Shown: one piece after another, positions 1 through 6,750 of the stretch | Position numbering within the stretch: position 1 is the first letter of the stretch | Layout of the letters: each line of letters begins with the position of its first letter | Assembly: GCA_027012915.1 (NCBI GenBank) | Contig: JALUYN010000564.1 | Span: 1-8,555, forward strand | DNA: 8,555 bases | Source of the DNA: Cellvibrionaceae bacterium | GTDB lineage: Bacteria; Pseudomonadota; Gammaproteobacteria; Pseudomonadales; Cellvibrionaceae | Direction: 5' to 3' | Program-made: the position numbers and the translations under genes | Notes under the pieces: model-generated | What the model saw: only the letters and a program-made list of their open reading frames with translations | The model's database searches: none | What the model was told of the DNA's origin: nothing

Positions 1-683
1 GCTTTGGAAATTTCCTCCTGCTGACCATGCCCAATGTCAGTCACACGTCGATACCAATCGGTAACCTTCGGACCCGCTTTCAGATCGCGACGGTTACAAA
101 GCACATGCAGCCACAGCGGGTGATAGGTAGCGAAATCGGCAATTGAAACCTGATCACCACCGACCCAGGCATACTGCTCCAATCTGCGTTCGAGACTATA
201 CACCAGAGCACCAATGATGGCTTCGGCTTCCTGCCCCTTGGGTGGACGCACAGTGCCACCTTTCAACATACCTGCACGATCCTTCGCGAAGCGATACATG
301 CCCAGCGGACCAAACGAACGCAACATAGTGCCAAGCAACCGCAGCGGCGGCACAGCGCCTATGGCCGCAAAGAACGCTTCTTTCTCAGCCTGCTGCATGA
401 GCGCCACGGCTGTATCGTCCTGGGTCGTCACATCAAGCGCCGGAGCACCGTACATGTTTGAAATCTCCTGAGCAATTAACGCGCTATCACAAAAAATATC
501 CGCCCCAATCTGTGCCACCGGAATACGACGATAGCCGCCAGTCAGAGGATCGACGCTGGGTCTGGGCGGCTGCACCGATGTCAGGCACGAATACCATTGA
601 GCATTTGTCAGACCAAGCATTAGTCTGATTTTTTCGGCGTAAGGGGAGCTTTCGTAGTGGTGCAGGATAAGAGAGTTGTTCAT
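1..683 (-). CDS. Glutathione S-transferase family protein (3' end cut by window edge)
   Basis: The reading frame is open without a stop from an ATG at 683 down to base 1 (227 codons plus 2 nt), so the C-terminus lies outside the window. Seen: the N-terminus (MNNSLILHHYESSPYAEKIR) fits the beta1-alpha1 part of a thioredoxin-fold GST domain, with SPYAEKIRLMLGL at about residues 13-25. R53-I54-P55-V56 carries the cis-proline expected before beta3, and D66-S67 in CDSAL is the usual glutathione gamma-glutamyl-binding motif. An all-helical C-terminal domain follows from about residue 90, including a VSIADFATYHPLW stretch typical of GST alpha6. Family knowledge: such proteins conjugate or reduce substrates with glutathione in the cytosol; the substrate cannot be told from sequence. 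No strong Shine-Dalgarno precedes the ATG. An overlapping frame at 487-714 on the same strand is a shadow. Its nearest neighbour upstream is the flavoprotein gene, 169 bp away on the same strand. Confidence 0.88.
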   Translation of the reverse strand, partial: MNNSLILHHYESSPYAEKIRLMLGLTNAQWYSCLTSVQPPRPSVDPLTGGYRRIPVAQIGADIFCDSALIAQEISNMYGAPALDVTTQDDTAVALMQQAEKEAFFAAIGAVPPLRLLGTMLRSFGPLGMYRFAKDRAGMLKGGTVRPPKGQEAEAIIGALVYSLERRLEQYAWVGGDQVSIADFATYHPLWLHVLCNRRDLKAGPKVTDWYRRVTDIGHGQQEEISK

Positions 684-852
684 TTGGTGCAGAGCCCTGA
701 CAATTGATATTCAAGCGTTGTGTACGGCAATAGTCTGCAATAAGTTATCGACCATGAAAACTGGCAATTGCAAGAAGGCTCAATTTCACTTTGTGAACAG
801 AGAATGCTATCTCACGAAGCCACATGAGAGCAGCTTATTTGATTCTTGGCTC
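684..852. other. Intergenic region between flavoprotein and GST genes
   Basis: This 169-bp gap lies downstream of the flavoprotein gene and upstream of the GST gene, both on the minus strand. It is AT-rich relative to its neighbours. It contains a small perfect dyad, TTCAC-TTT-GTGAA, at 785-797, which could be an operator or chance. I see no convincing intrinsic terminator with a U-tract for the flavoprotein gene and no promoter close to consensus for the GST gene. A 60-codon plus-strand frame crossing it has no recognisable features and runs into the flavoprotein gene, so I do not treat it as coding. Confidence 0.5.
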
Positions 853-2034
853 TTATGAATTGCAGCCCGCCACATACCCCGAAGCCCAAGCCCACTGAAA
901 GTTAAAGCCGCCCAACCAACCGGTGACATCCACCACTTCACCGATAAAAAACAACCCTTTCTGAGTTTTGGATTCGAGGGTTTTGGAAGATAGTCCGTCG
1001 GTGTCCACACCACCCAGAGTGACTTCCGCGGTCCTATAACCTTCAGTGCCAGCAGGTAAGATTTTCCAGGCGTGGAGCTGTTCAGCAATGGCTTTAAGGT
1101 CTGCGGCCCTGTAGTGATTTAAGGGCTTGCTATTCAGCCAGTGCTCGGTGAATACCTGCGCCCACTTTTTGGTATGCAGCTCCGCCAACAGAGTACGCAG
1201 CTCTATCTTTGGGCGCTGTTCTTGGGCTTTGAGAAAATGGTTTTCCAGATCCACATGCGGCGACCAGTCAATCTCAATGACCTGCCCCGGCTGCCAGTAG
1301 GAAGATATCTGTAATACTGCCGGCCCACTTAAGCCGCGATGAGTAAACAGCAAATTTTCCAGAAACGACTGCCGGCCACAGGAGATGCGGACTTCCGCAG
1401 AACTGCCCACCAGCGGTTCAAAGGGCTTAAGCTGTTCTTTGGAAAGCGTGAACGGCACCAGGCCCGCCGAGCGAGGTTTCAGCTGCAGGCCGAATTGCTC
1501 TGCCAGCTCATACCCCAATCCGCTTGCTCCCATAGTGGGTATCGAGAGGCCACCGGTAGCCACTACCAGAGATTCACTGCTCACCAACCCATGAGATGTC
1601 TTCAACTCAAAACCAGGGTTTACTGCGTTCACCGCATCGATTCGACAATCGGTGCGAATCTCCACACCCGCCTGCGCGCACTCATCCAACAACATATTGA
1701 GGATGTCGCTGGATTTGTTATCACAGAACAGCTGCCCCAGCTTTTTCTCGTGATAGGCCACCTGATGGCGGCACACCAGATCGATAAAATCCCACTGTGT
1801 GTATTGAGCCAGTGCCGACTTGCAGAAGTGAGGGTTGGCAGAGAGGTAGTTCTCCGGCTCGGCATACATATTGGTGAAGTTGCAGCGACCGCCGCCAGAC
1901 ATCAGTATTTTTTTGCCCACCTTGTTGCTGTGATCGAGCACCAGAACTTTACGGCCGCGCTGACCGGCAGTAATCGCACACATCAGGCCAGCGGCGCCAC
2001 CACCAATTACTACGACATCAGCGTTTAACGACAT
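853..2034 (-). CDS. BaiN/YhiN (HI0933-like) family NAD(P)/FAD-dependent oxidoreductase
   Basis: This is a 393-residue cytosolic flavoprotein, close to the usual length of about 400 for the family. Seen: an N-terminal Rossmann FAD-binding motif VVVIGGGAAGL (G11-G12-G13-A-A-G16) with an acidic residue (D34) after the second strand; the family signature GKKILMSGGGRCNFTN at 40-55; and a C-terminal second FAD-contact segment, GEVVDVTGWLGGFNFQWAWA, at 365-384, matching the GEV.DV.G..GG.N.QWA pattern of YhiN/HI0933 proteins. Family knowledge: the fold is established and BaiN was assigned a bile-acid reductive role in a gut Clostridium, but the physiological reaction of proteobacterial homologues is unknown, so no substrate should be inferred. 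The start is supported by GAGG at 2042-2045, 7 nt before the ATG. It lies 106 bp downstream of dcd on the same strand, with a terminator-like hairpin between, so it may depend on readthrough or its own weak promoter. Confidence 0.92.
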   Translation of the reverse strand: MSLNADVVVIGGGAAGLMCAITAGQRGRKVLVLDHSNKVGKKILMSGGGRCNFTNMYAEPENYLSANPHFCKSALAQYTQWDFIDLVCRHQVAYHEKKLGQLFCDNKSSDILNMLLDECAQAGVEIRTDCRIDAVNAVNPGFELKTSHGLVSSESLVVATGGLSIPTMGASGLGYELAEQFGLQLKPRSAGLVPFTLSKEQLKPFEPLVGSSAEVRISCGRQSFLENLLFTHRGLSGPAVLQISSYWQPGQVIEIDWSPHVDLENHFLKAQEQRPKIELRTLLAELHTKKWAQVFTEHWLNSKPLNHYRAADLKAIAEQLHAWKILPAGTEGYRTAEVTLGGVDTDGLSSKTLESKTQKGLFFIGEVVDVTGWLGGFNFQWAWASGYVAGCNS

Positions 2035-2063
2035 GGTTTTGCCTCATCTGAATATTTGATCGC

Positions 2064-2101
2064 CAAAAACAATAAAGGCCCTGCATAGAGCAGAGCCTTT
2101 T
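2064..2101 (-). terminator. Intrinsic terminator downstream of dcd
   Basis: The stem pairs 2074-2084 with 2090-2100 around the 5-nt loop 2085-2089, with one C-A mismatch at 2080/2094. On the minus strand the hairpin is followed by a U-rich run (complement of 2064-2076, TTTATTGTTTTT), the right polarity to end dcd transcription 40 nt after its stop codon. On the plus strand only a four-T tail follows and no plus-strand gene lies upstream. It sits about 40 bp before the flavoprotein start, so it may attenuate rather than abolish readthrough. Confidence 0.75.
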
Positions 2102-2140
2102 GATTCCCGCTTCCATGGGAATAACGGCAATTGGAGCATT

Positions 2141-2710
2141 TTAGGTTTTTGGCAGAGTCACGCCGGTTTGACCCTGATATTTGCCACCGCGATCCTTGTA
2201 GGAGGTTTCGCAGATTTCATCTGACTCGTAGAACAGCATCTGCGCCACGCCTTCATTGGCGTAGATCTTGGCTGGCAGTGGCGTGGTGTTAGAGAATTCC
2301 AGAGTTACGTGGCCTTCCCACTCGGGCTCCAATGGGGTCACATTCACAATAATGCCGCATCGAGCGTAGGTAGACTTACCCAGACACACGGTCAGAACGC
2401 TGCGCGGAATACGGAAATACTCAACGGTGCGAGCCAGCGCAAAGGAGTTGGGCGGAATGATGCACACGTCTTCCTGAATATCCACGAAGCTGTTATCGCA
2501 GAAATTCTTGGGATCTACTACCGACGAATGTACATTGGTGAAGATCTTAAACTCGTTGGCACAGCGCACATCGTAGCCATAGCTTGAGGTGCCGTAGGAA
2601 ACAATGCGATCGTTGGCCTCGTTGTAGCGCACCTGACCGGGCTCAAACGGCTCAATCATGCCCTCATTTTCCGCCATGCGGCGAATCCACTTGTCAGATT
2701 TGATACTCAT
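2141..2710 (-). CDS. dcd: dCTP deaminase
   Basis: The 189-residue product deaminates dCTP to dUTP, feeding dUTPase and thymidylate synthesis; it is a cytosolic homotrimer of the dUTPase fold. Seen: the family core [20 protein letters not shown] (about 111-130) and [20 protein letters not shown] (about 131-150). The catalytic glutamate is E138 in TLEFS, the same numbering as in the characterised E. coli enzyme. The nucleotide-binding set includes S113, R117, Q157, Y171 and Q181 in the C-terminal [13 protein letters not shown] segment. Length and sequence match the Pseudomonas-type enzyme (188-189 residues) rather than the slightly longer E. coli form. The deaminase-only assignment rests on the gammaproteobacterial resemblance; bifunctional dCTP deaminase/dUTPases exist in archaea and some bacteria. 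The start is supported by GAGAGG at 2715-2720, 4 nt before the ATG. It diverges from the cyclase gene and is followed by an intrinsic terminator. Confidence 0.97.
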   Translation of the reverse strand: MSIKSDKWIRRMAENEGMIEPFEPGQVRYNEANDRIVSYGTSSYGYDVRCANEFKIFTNVHSSVVDPKNFCDNSFVDIQEDVCIIPPNSFALARTVEYFRIPRSVLTVCLGKSTYARCGIIVNVTPLEPEWEGHVTLEFSNTTPLPAKIYANEGVAQMLFYESDEICETSYKDRGGKYQGQTGVTLPKT

Positions 2711-2761
2711 AATGCCTCTCAGTAGCTATGGCGATGTATTCTCAACAAAAATCAGAGGCGC

Positions 2762-2790
2762 ATGATACTGACTTTTGCCACCAGGCGGAA
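2762..2790 (-). promoter_or_regulatory. Candidate sigma70 promoter for dcd
   Basis: On the minus strand a TATCAT box (plus 2762-2767, 5 of 6 to the -10 consensus) lies 17 nt from a poor -35-like TTCCGC (plus 2785-2790). It would start transcription about 45 nt upstream of the dcd ATG. The -35 hexamer overlaps the inverted repeat at 2784-2798. Assigned by eye only; the -35 is weak. Confidence 0.25.
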
Positions 2791-2798
2791 GTTCCGCC
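2784..2798. repeat. Perfect inverted repeat between divergent dcd and cyclase genes
   Basis: GGCGGAA-G-TTCCGCC is a perfect 7-bp dyad around a single central base, in the divergent spacer 74 bp upstream of the dcd start and 104 bp upstream of the cyclase start. Such a dyad is the size and shape of an operator half-site pair, and it could also fold as a GGCGG/CCGCC hairpin with a 5-nt loop. No T-run follows on either strand, which argues against an intrinsic terminator. The binding protein, if any, is unknown. Confidence 0.4.
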
Positions 2799-2901
2799 GC
2801 CGGGGCCAGACGATCTCTGATCACAGCTATATTTATGGAGCAGACCGCCAACTCCGATTACACTTGGATATCGCCACTCTCACAAGACGCCAGCTTCTGG
2901 A

Positions 2902-5130
2902 ATGACCCGCACTCTGCTTCTCTACCGCTTGACTCCGATCATCACCAGCCTGGTCATAATGCTGGCCATGACGGCCTTCTATCTCAGCAAAGGCACTCTG
3001 GCTCAGGATCTGCGGGACAGGCTCGGCTGGATTATCTACGATCTGCGTCTGAGCAGCACTCTAAAGAATACCCAGACAACGGCTGAGCAGCTTCCCGTGG
3101 TGATTGTGGATATCGATGAATATTCGCTGTCCCAGCTGGGCCACTGGCCCTGGCAGCGGGACACTCTCGTAGCGCTGAATCGAAGATTGGTCGAGCTTGG
3201 CGCCACGGTCATCAGTTACGACGTGCTGTTTCCCGAAGAGCAAGATCAGGCCATCAAGCAGATCCAGAGTCTTCGCTCACAGAAGTCCGCCACACAACTG
3301 CAGCAGCCTCTATTTGACTCTATCACCGACGCCCTGGATGGCGACAAGCGGTTTGCCGCAAGCGTCAGCGATAATGAGGTCGTGCTAAGCATGGTGTTCA
3401 ACAACGGCGACTTTTCCAAAGGCGAGCTCACCCACCCTCTGGCCATAGGCGGAGCAGTGCAGGGAGACAAACAGAACGCTCTGATTCAGCAATTACCAGA
3501 GGCAAAAGGCTTTATCAGCAACACCCCCAGACTCAGCCAAGCGGCCCACGCCATCGGTTTTATCAACGCCCACCCTGATACAGACGGCATAATGCGCCGC
3601 GCGCGCTTGATTCAACACCATCAGGGCAAGCTCTACCCCTCACTGGCACTGGCCACCACGATGAGTTTCTTGCTTGCCGACGACATCACTCTCAACAGTG
3701 AGATGATCGGCGACCGACCAAGCCTCTCCGGAATTCAGCTGTTTGATCAAATCATTCCGGTTAACGGTCAGGGAGAAATTTTGATTCCCTATCAGGGGCC
3801 GGCCTACACCTTCTCCTATATTTCAGCGGCCGATGTCCTTAGCGGCAGCACTGCGGCTGATGCCATTGAAGGCAAAGTGGTATTGATTGGCGCCACAGCG
3901 GCCTCTCTGTCGGACTTCAGAGCAACCCCAACCAATCACCTCTACCCTGGTGTGGAAGCCCACGCTAACGTCATTACCGGAATCCTCAATCAGGAATTTA
4001 TCGACCAGCCAGAGTGGTCCCACGGTATCAATTTTGTCTTAATTGTCGCCGGCGGTTTGGCACTATCCCTGGCGCTACCGTTTTTGCCTCCGCTGGCCCA
4101 ACTGGCCAGTGTCGCAGTGCTGCTCAGCGGCATTATCGTGTTTGACTACTGGCTCTGGATCGAGCACCGATTCATTATCGACAGCATCGTCCCCATACTC
4201 ACCATATTGCTGATTGGGGTTTTCAACATGGCCTATGGCTTCATCATAAACAGCCGCGACCGCCTGCAATTGAAAGCTATGTTTGGTCAGTACGTACCAC
4301 CGCAACTGGTGGATGAAATGAGCAAGAATCCGGGCGAGTTTGCCATGGACGGTCAGCGCAAAGCGATGAGCGTTTTGTTCGCTGACATTCGCAACTTCAC
4401 TACTATTTCAGAGGAACTGTCCGCCTCGGAATTGAAGCAGTGGCTCAATACCTATTTCACCCCCATTACGGAAATTATTTTTCACAACCACGGCACCATC
4501 GATAAGTACGTCGGCGATATGGTGATGGCATTCTGGGGCGCCCCGCTGGACGACAGGGACCACGCACTGCACTGCGTACAAGCCGCGCAGGCAATGCTTG
4601 CAAAAACCCGAGAGCTGCGCGACTTATTTGTCACACAAGGCAAACCCGAAGTGGCCATTGGTATTGGCATCAGTAGCGGGCACATGAATGTTGGCAACAT
4701 GGGCTCTCAATACCGGCGCTCCTACACGGTGATCGGCGACAGGGTCAATCTGGGCTCACGACTGGAGGGGCTGACCAAATACTACGGCGTGGACATTATC
4801 GTGTCAGAAGAAACCAGAAACGAAATCGGTGATCGCCTTGCATTTCGGCATTTGGACCGGGTTCGCGTTAAGGGGCGAGACAAGCCCGTGGATATTTTCG
4901 AGCCCATAGACCAAACGCAGCAACAGCAATCCGAAGAGAGTCTTCACAATTACCATCAATGCCTGTCGCAATATTTTTGCGGCGACTTTGACAGCGCATT
5001 AAAGGGATTCAGAAACCTGCATCAAGAAGATCCCCTGCACCTCTATCAGCTATATGTCGAACGCTGCGAGAGCTTGAAACAAAAAACCCCTGCCAATTGG
5101 CAAGGGGTCTTTACGCATACCGAAAAGTAA
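2902..5130 (+). CDS. CHASE2-domain class III adenylate cyclase, membrane sensor
   Basis: The 742-residue inner-membrane receptor predicts ATP to cAMP conversion in the cytosol under control of a periplasmic CHASE2 domain. Seen in order: TM1 at about 10-29; CHASE2 at about 35-365, with VVIVDIDEYSLSQLGHWPW at 66-84, KVVLIGATA at 325-333 and PGVEAHAN at 349-356; three further TM segments at about 377-396, 400-421 and 427-451; the linker motif FGQYVPP at 461-467; and the cyclase domain at about 488-660. Metal-binding aspartates are D495 (FADIRNF) and D539 (KYVGDMVMAFWGAP). K535 and T609 (YTVIGD) are the purine-selecting pair typical of class IIIb adenylate rather than guanylate cyclases. N616 and R620 are the transition-state residues, so the enzyme appears active. 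A C-terminal tail (664-742) starts with a glutamine run and looks helical or TPR-like. The ATG at 2902 is the first start after an in-frame stop at 2818 but has no clear Shine-Dalgarno. It converges on the FecR gene 15 bp away. Confidence 0.93.
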   Translation: MTRTLLLYRLTPIITSLVIMLAMTAFYLSKGTLAQDLRDRLGWIIYDLRLSSTLKNTQTTAEQLPVVIVDIDEYSLSQLGHWPWQRDTLVALNRRLVELGATVISYDVLFPEEQDQAIKQIQSLRSQKSATQLQQPLFDSITDALDGDKRFAASVSDNEVVLSMVFNNGDFSKGELTHPLAIGGAVQGDKQNALIQQLPEAKGFISNTPRLSQAAHAIGFINAHPDTDGIMRRARLIQHHQGKLYPSLALATTMSFLLADDITLNSEMIGDRPSLSGIQLFDQIIPVNGQGEILIPYQGPAYTFSYISAADVLSGSTAADAIEGKVVLIGATAASLSDFRATPTNHLYPGVEAHANVITGILNQEFIDQPEWSHGINFVLIVAGGLALSLALPFLPPLAQLASVAVLLSGIIVFDYWLWIEHRFIIDSIVPILTILLIGVFNMAYGFIINSRDRLQLKAMFGQYVPPQLVDEMSKNPGEFAMDGQRKAMSVLFADIRNFTTISEELSASELKQWLNTYFTPITEIIFHNHGTIDKYVGDMVMAFWGAPLDDRDHALHCVQAAQAMLAKTRELRDLFVTQGKPEVAIGIGISSGHMNVGNMGSQYRRSYTVIGDRVNLGSRLEGLTKYYGVDIIVSEETRNEIGDRLAFRHLDRVRVKGRDKPVDIFEPIDQTQQQQSEESLHNYHQCLSQYFCGDFDSALKGFRNLHQEDPLHLYQLYVERCESLKQKTPANWQGVFTHTEK
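5076..5108 (-). terminator. Strong intrinsic terminator of the FecR/barrel operon, inside the cyclase 3' coding end
   Basis: The stem pairs 5086-5091 with 5103-5108 and 5092-5094 with 5099-5101, with one bulged A at 5102 and an AATT loop at 5095-5098. On the minus strand it is followed by TTTTTTGTTTC (complement of 5076-5086), a near-ideal U-tract, 38 nt after the FecR stop codon. On the plus strand only TCTTTA follows, so polarity favours the minus operon. The hairpin is also coding sequence for about residues 729-736 of the cyclase (PANWQGV region). Confidence 0.85.
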
Positions 5131-5145
5131 CTCAGTCTCTGTCGA

Positions 5146-6750
5146 CTATGAACCTCCCAGCAAATTAGTGCCCACCACAGAGTTCCCGCTGGCGGCATCT
5201 TTCAGCTCATAGCTGGTAATGATACCCAGGTCCGGGCCACTGACAGGGTTCTGACCGACAAATTGCGCCTCGATGCGCCCGTTATCCAAAATCAACTCTG
5301 TCGTCAGAGACCTCGAAATATCGGTGGGATTAACCAGCGTGCCACTGTAGCTGGTACTTCCCGCATTCACCTGCATATTGACGTAGGTAAACTGCATAGA
5401 CGTAAAGTTAACATCCATATTCATGTTCATCAGTGTGCCAGTATTGCCTTGACTGTCAGTGGGCGTGGTGCCACCGAGAGAGCCAAAACTGATGGTACCC
5501 GACAAGGCTGCCAACTGATCATAAGGCGTTAAATTATCGCTATGCATGTAGTGAAAGTCCGGGCCGACCACACTCAGCTCCTGGCCGTTTTCCGCCAATA
5601 CAAAAGCGCCATTCCAGCGCCCCCAGTTCACATCAAACGTTGTATCACCGGCGCTTTCTACGTGGGCCGCGGAACCGCTGGAGAACTGGCAGACGTTACA
5701 TTCGCCACTGGCCGTGTCCTTAATTTCCAGATAGGTTGGCGTATCTGCAACGCCCGCGACATTGGTCAGATACAGTTGATGATCGGCGTCGGTAACAAAA
5801 CCATCACTGCTGGCCTCACGGCTCTTGACCGGATCTACCTGGACAAAAGCCAACAGCAAGCCATTACCGTTGGGAGCGAGAGCACCGGTTGGCGTCAAAT
5901 CCAGGCGTCCGCCCGGCGCATTGGCATCTCCCGGCAAACCACCAGCATCCTGGCCTTCGGCTGCTGAAGAGCTACCACCGGCATTTTCATCGAGACTGCC
6001 GGGGTCAGTGTCGACGCCCAGCGGCTCAGAATCATCACCAAAAGACCCTAGAGGTTCTTCATAGGAGCTATTTATTTCAACACCCTGCTCCTGTAGCGAC
6101 GAGCCCTGGCGCTGATCCGCTTCACCGTCTGGAGCCGCTCCCGCCTGATCCACTACTTCCAGCCCAGCAGGCGGCTCATCAAGAACGTCGATCTCCGCAT
6201 CAGGTGAAGCCATTTGGAAAAACTCGCCCGCCGCGATGCGCTGCGCCTCGCCTGCACGGTTTTCCACCACAATGGCGCCATCTTTTACGCCACCGATCAA
6301 ACCACCGGACGGGGTTAATTGCAGCTGATAGTAAGTACCACGAATACCAATGGTGGCCACTGGTGTTTTAAGGGAATAGTCTTTCTTATTGGTTTTGCCA
6401 ATTGCGCCTGTGATTGTTTGCATACTGCCTTTAAGCAGATGGTAGACCGCCTTTTCCGGGTTACCGCTGCCGAATTCGTACTCTTCCACCTTGAACAGAC
6501 TGTTCTCGCCCAACGCCAACATGGAACCATCGCTAAAACGCATCTGGGTTTTGGCGCCCGCATAAGTCTTAACAGTATCGGTCTTAAACACCTCTGAGCG
6601 ACGCTTCAGGACTCGAACCTCGCCTTGCGGTGTCACGCCCTCTACCAGTCCAACACTGACAATTACTTTGCCCACCGAGGCACTGACCGTCGAAGCCAGA
6701 GTCACGCTCAGCAGCAATACGCCACCACGCAACAGATCAGTAATATTCAT
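5146..6750 (-). CDS. Secreted FecR-domain protein with acidic linker and beta-rich C-terminal domain
   Basis: The product is 534 residues from the ATG at 6750; a longer form from 6771 is less likely because only the 6750 start has a good Shine-Dalgarno and a clean signal peptide. Seen: Sec signal 1-24 (hydrophobic LLLSVTLAS, cleavage after VSA) with no lipobox cysteine; a FecR domain at about 45-170 with the hallmark TPVATIGIRGTYY at 129-141; an acidic, Gly/Ser/Pro-rich low-complexity linker at about 190-295; and a beta-rich domain at about 296-534 with WGRWNG at 376-381. The only cysteines are C351 and C354 (CNVC). A methionine-rich strand (MNMNMDVNF from 441, plus M452 and M459) follows. 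There is no cytoplasmic anti-sigma region, no transmembrane helix and no adjacent sigma factor, so it is not a FecR-type anti-sigma factor. The C-terminal domain resembles the barrel of TbpB-like Slam cargo by eye only. It overlaps the upstream barrel gene by 14 nt, suggesting joint function. Ligand unknown. Confidence 0.88.
   Translation of the reverse strand: MNITDLLRGGVLLLSVTLASTVSASVGKVIVSVGLVEGVTPQGEVRVLKRRSEVFKTDTVKTYAGAKTQMRFSDGSMLALGENSLFKVEEYEFGSGNPEKAVYHLLKGSMQTITGAIGKTNKKDYSLKTPVATIGIRGTYYQLQLTPSGGLIGGVKDGAIVVENRAGEAQRIAAGEFFQMASPDAEIDVLDEPPAGLEVVDQAGAAPDGEADQRQGSSLQEQGVEINSSYEEPLGSFGDDSEPLGVDTDPGSLDENAGGSSSAAEGQDAGGLPGDANAPGGRLDLTPTGALAPNGNGLLLAFVQVDPVKSREASSDGFVTDADHQLYLTNVAGVADTPTYLEIKDTASGECNVCQFSSGSAAHVESAGDTTFDVNWGRWNGAFVLAENGQELSVVGPDFHYMHSDNLTPYDQLAALSGTISFGSLGGTTPTDSQGNTGTLMNMNMDVNFTSMQFTYVNMQVNAGSTSYSGTLVNPTDISRSLTTELILDNGRIEAQFVGQNPVSGPDLGIITSYELKDAASGNSVVGTNLLGGS

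Noticed and set aside
487..714. 75-codon minus-strand frame upstream-overlapping the GST
   Set aside because: It is out of frame with the GST reading frame, which gives a coherent thioredoxin-fold protein from 683 to the left edge; the 75-codon product has no recognisable features.
1339..2028. 229-codon plus-strand frame opposite the flavoprotein gene
   Set aside because: The minus strand encodes a complete, motif-rich BaiN/YhiN protein over the same bases; the plus product is His/Gln/Arg-rich shadow sequence with no fold signature.
2816..2836. CRP-like half-site (TGATCACA) and TATATT box before the cyclase
   Set aside because: Only one CRP half is present, with no TGTGA partner at the right spacing, and no -35 match at 16-18 nt from TATATT.
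2775..3086. 103-codon plus-strand frame overlapping the cyclase start
   Set aside because: It continues into the cyclase in another frame; the cyclase frame carries TM1 and the CHASE2 start, so this is a shadow.
5689..5700. Cytochrome c haem-binding motif in the FecR protein
   Set aside because: The sequence is CNVCQ; the histidine required after CxxC is missing, so covalent haem attachment is not supported.
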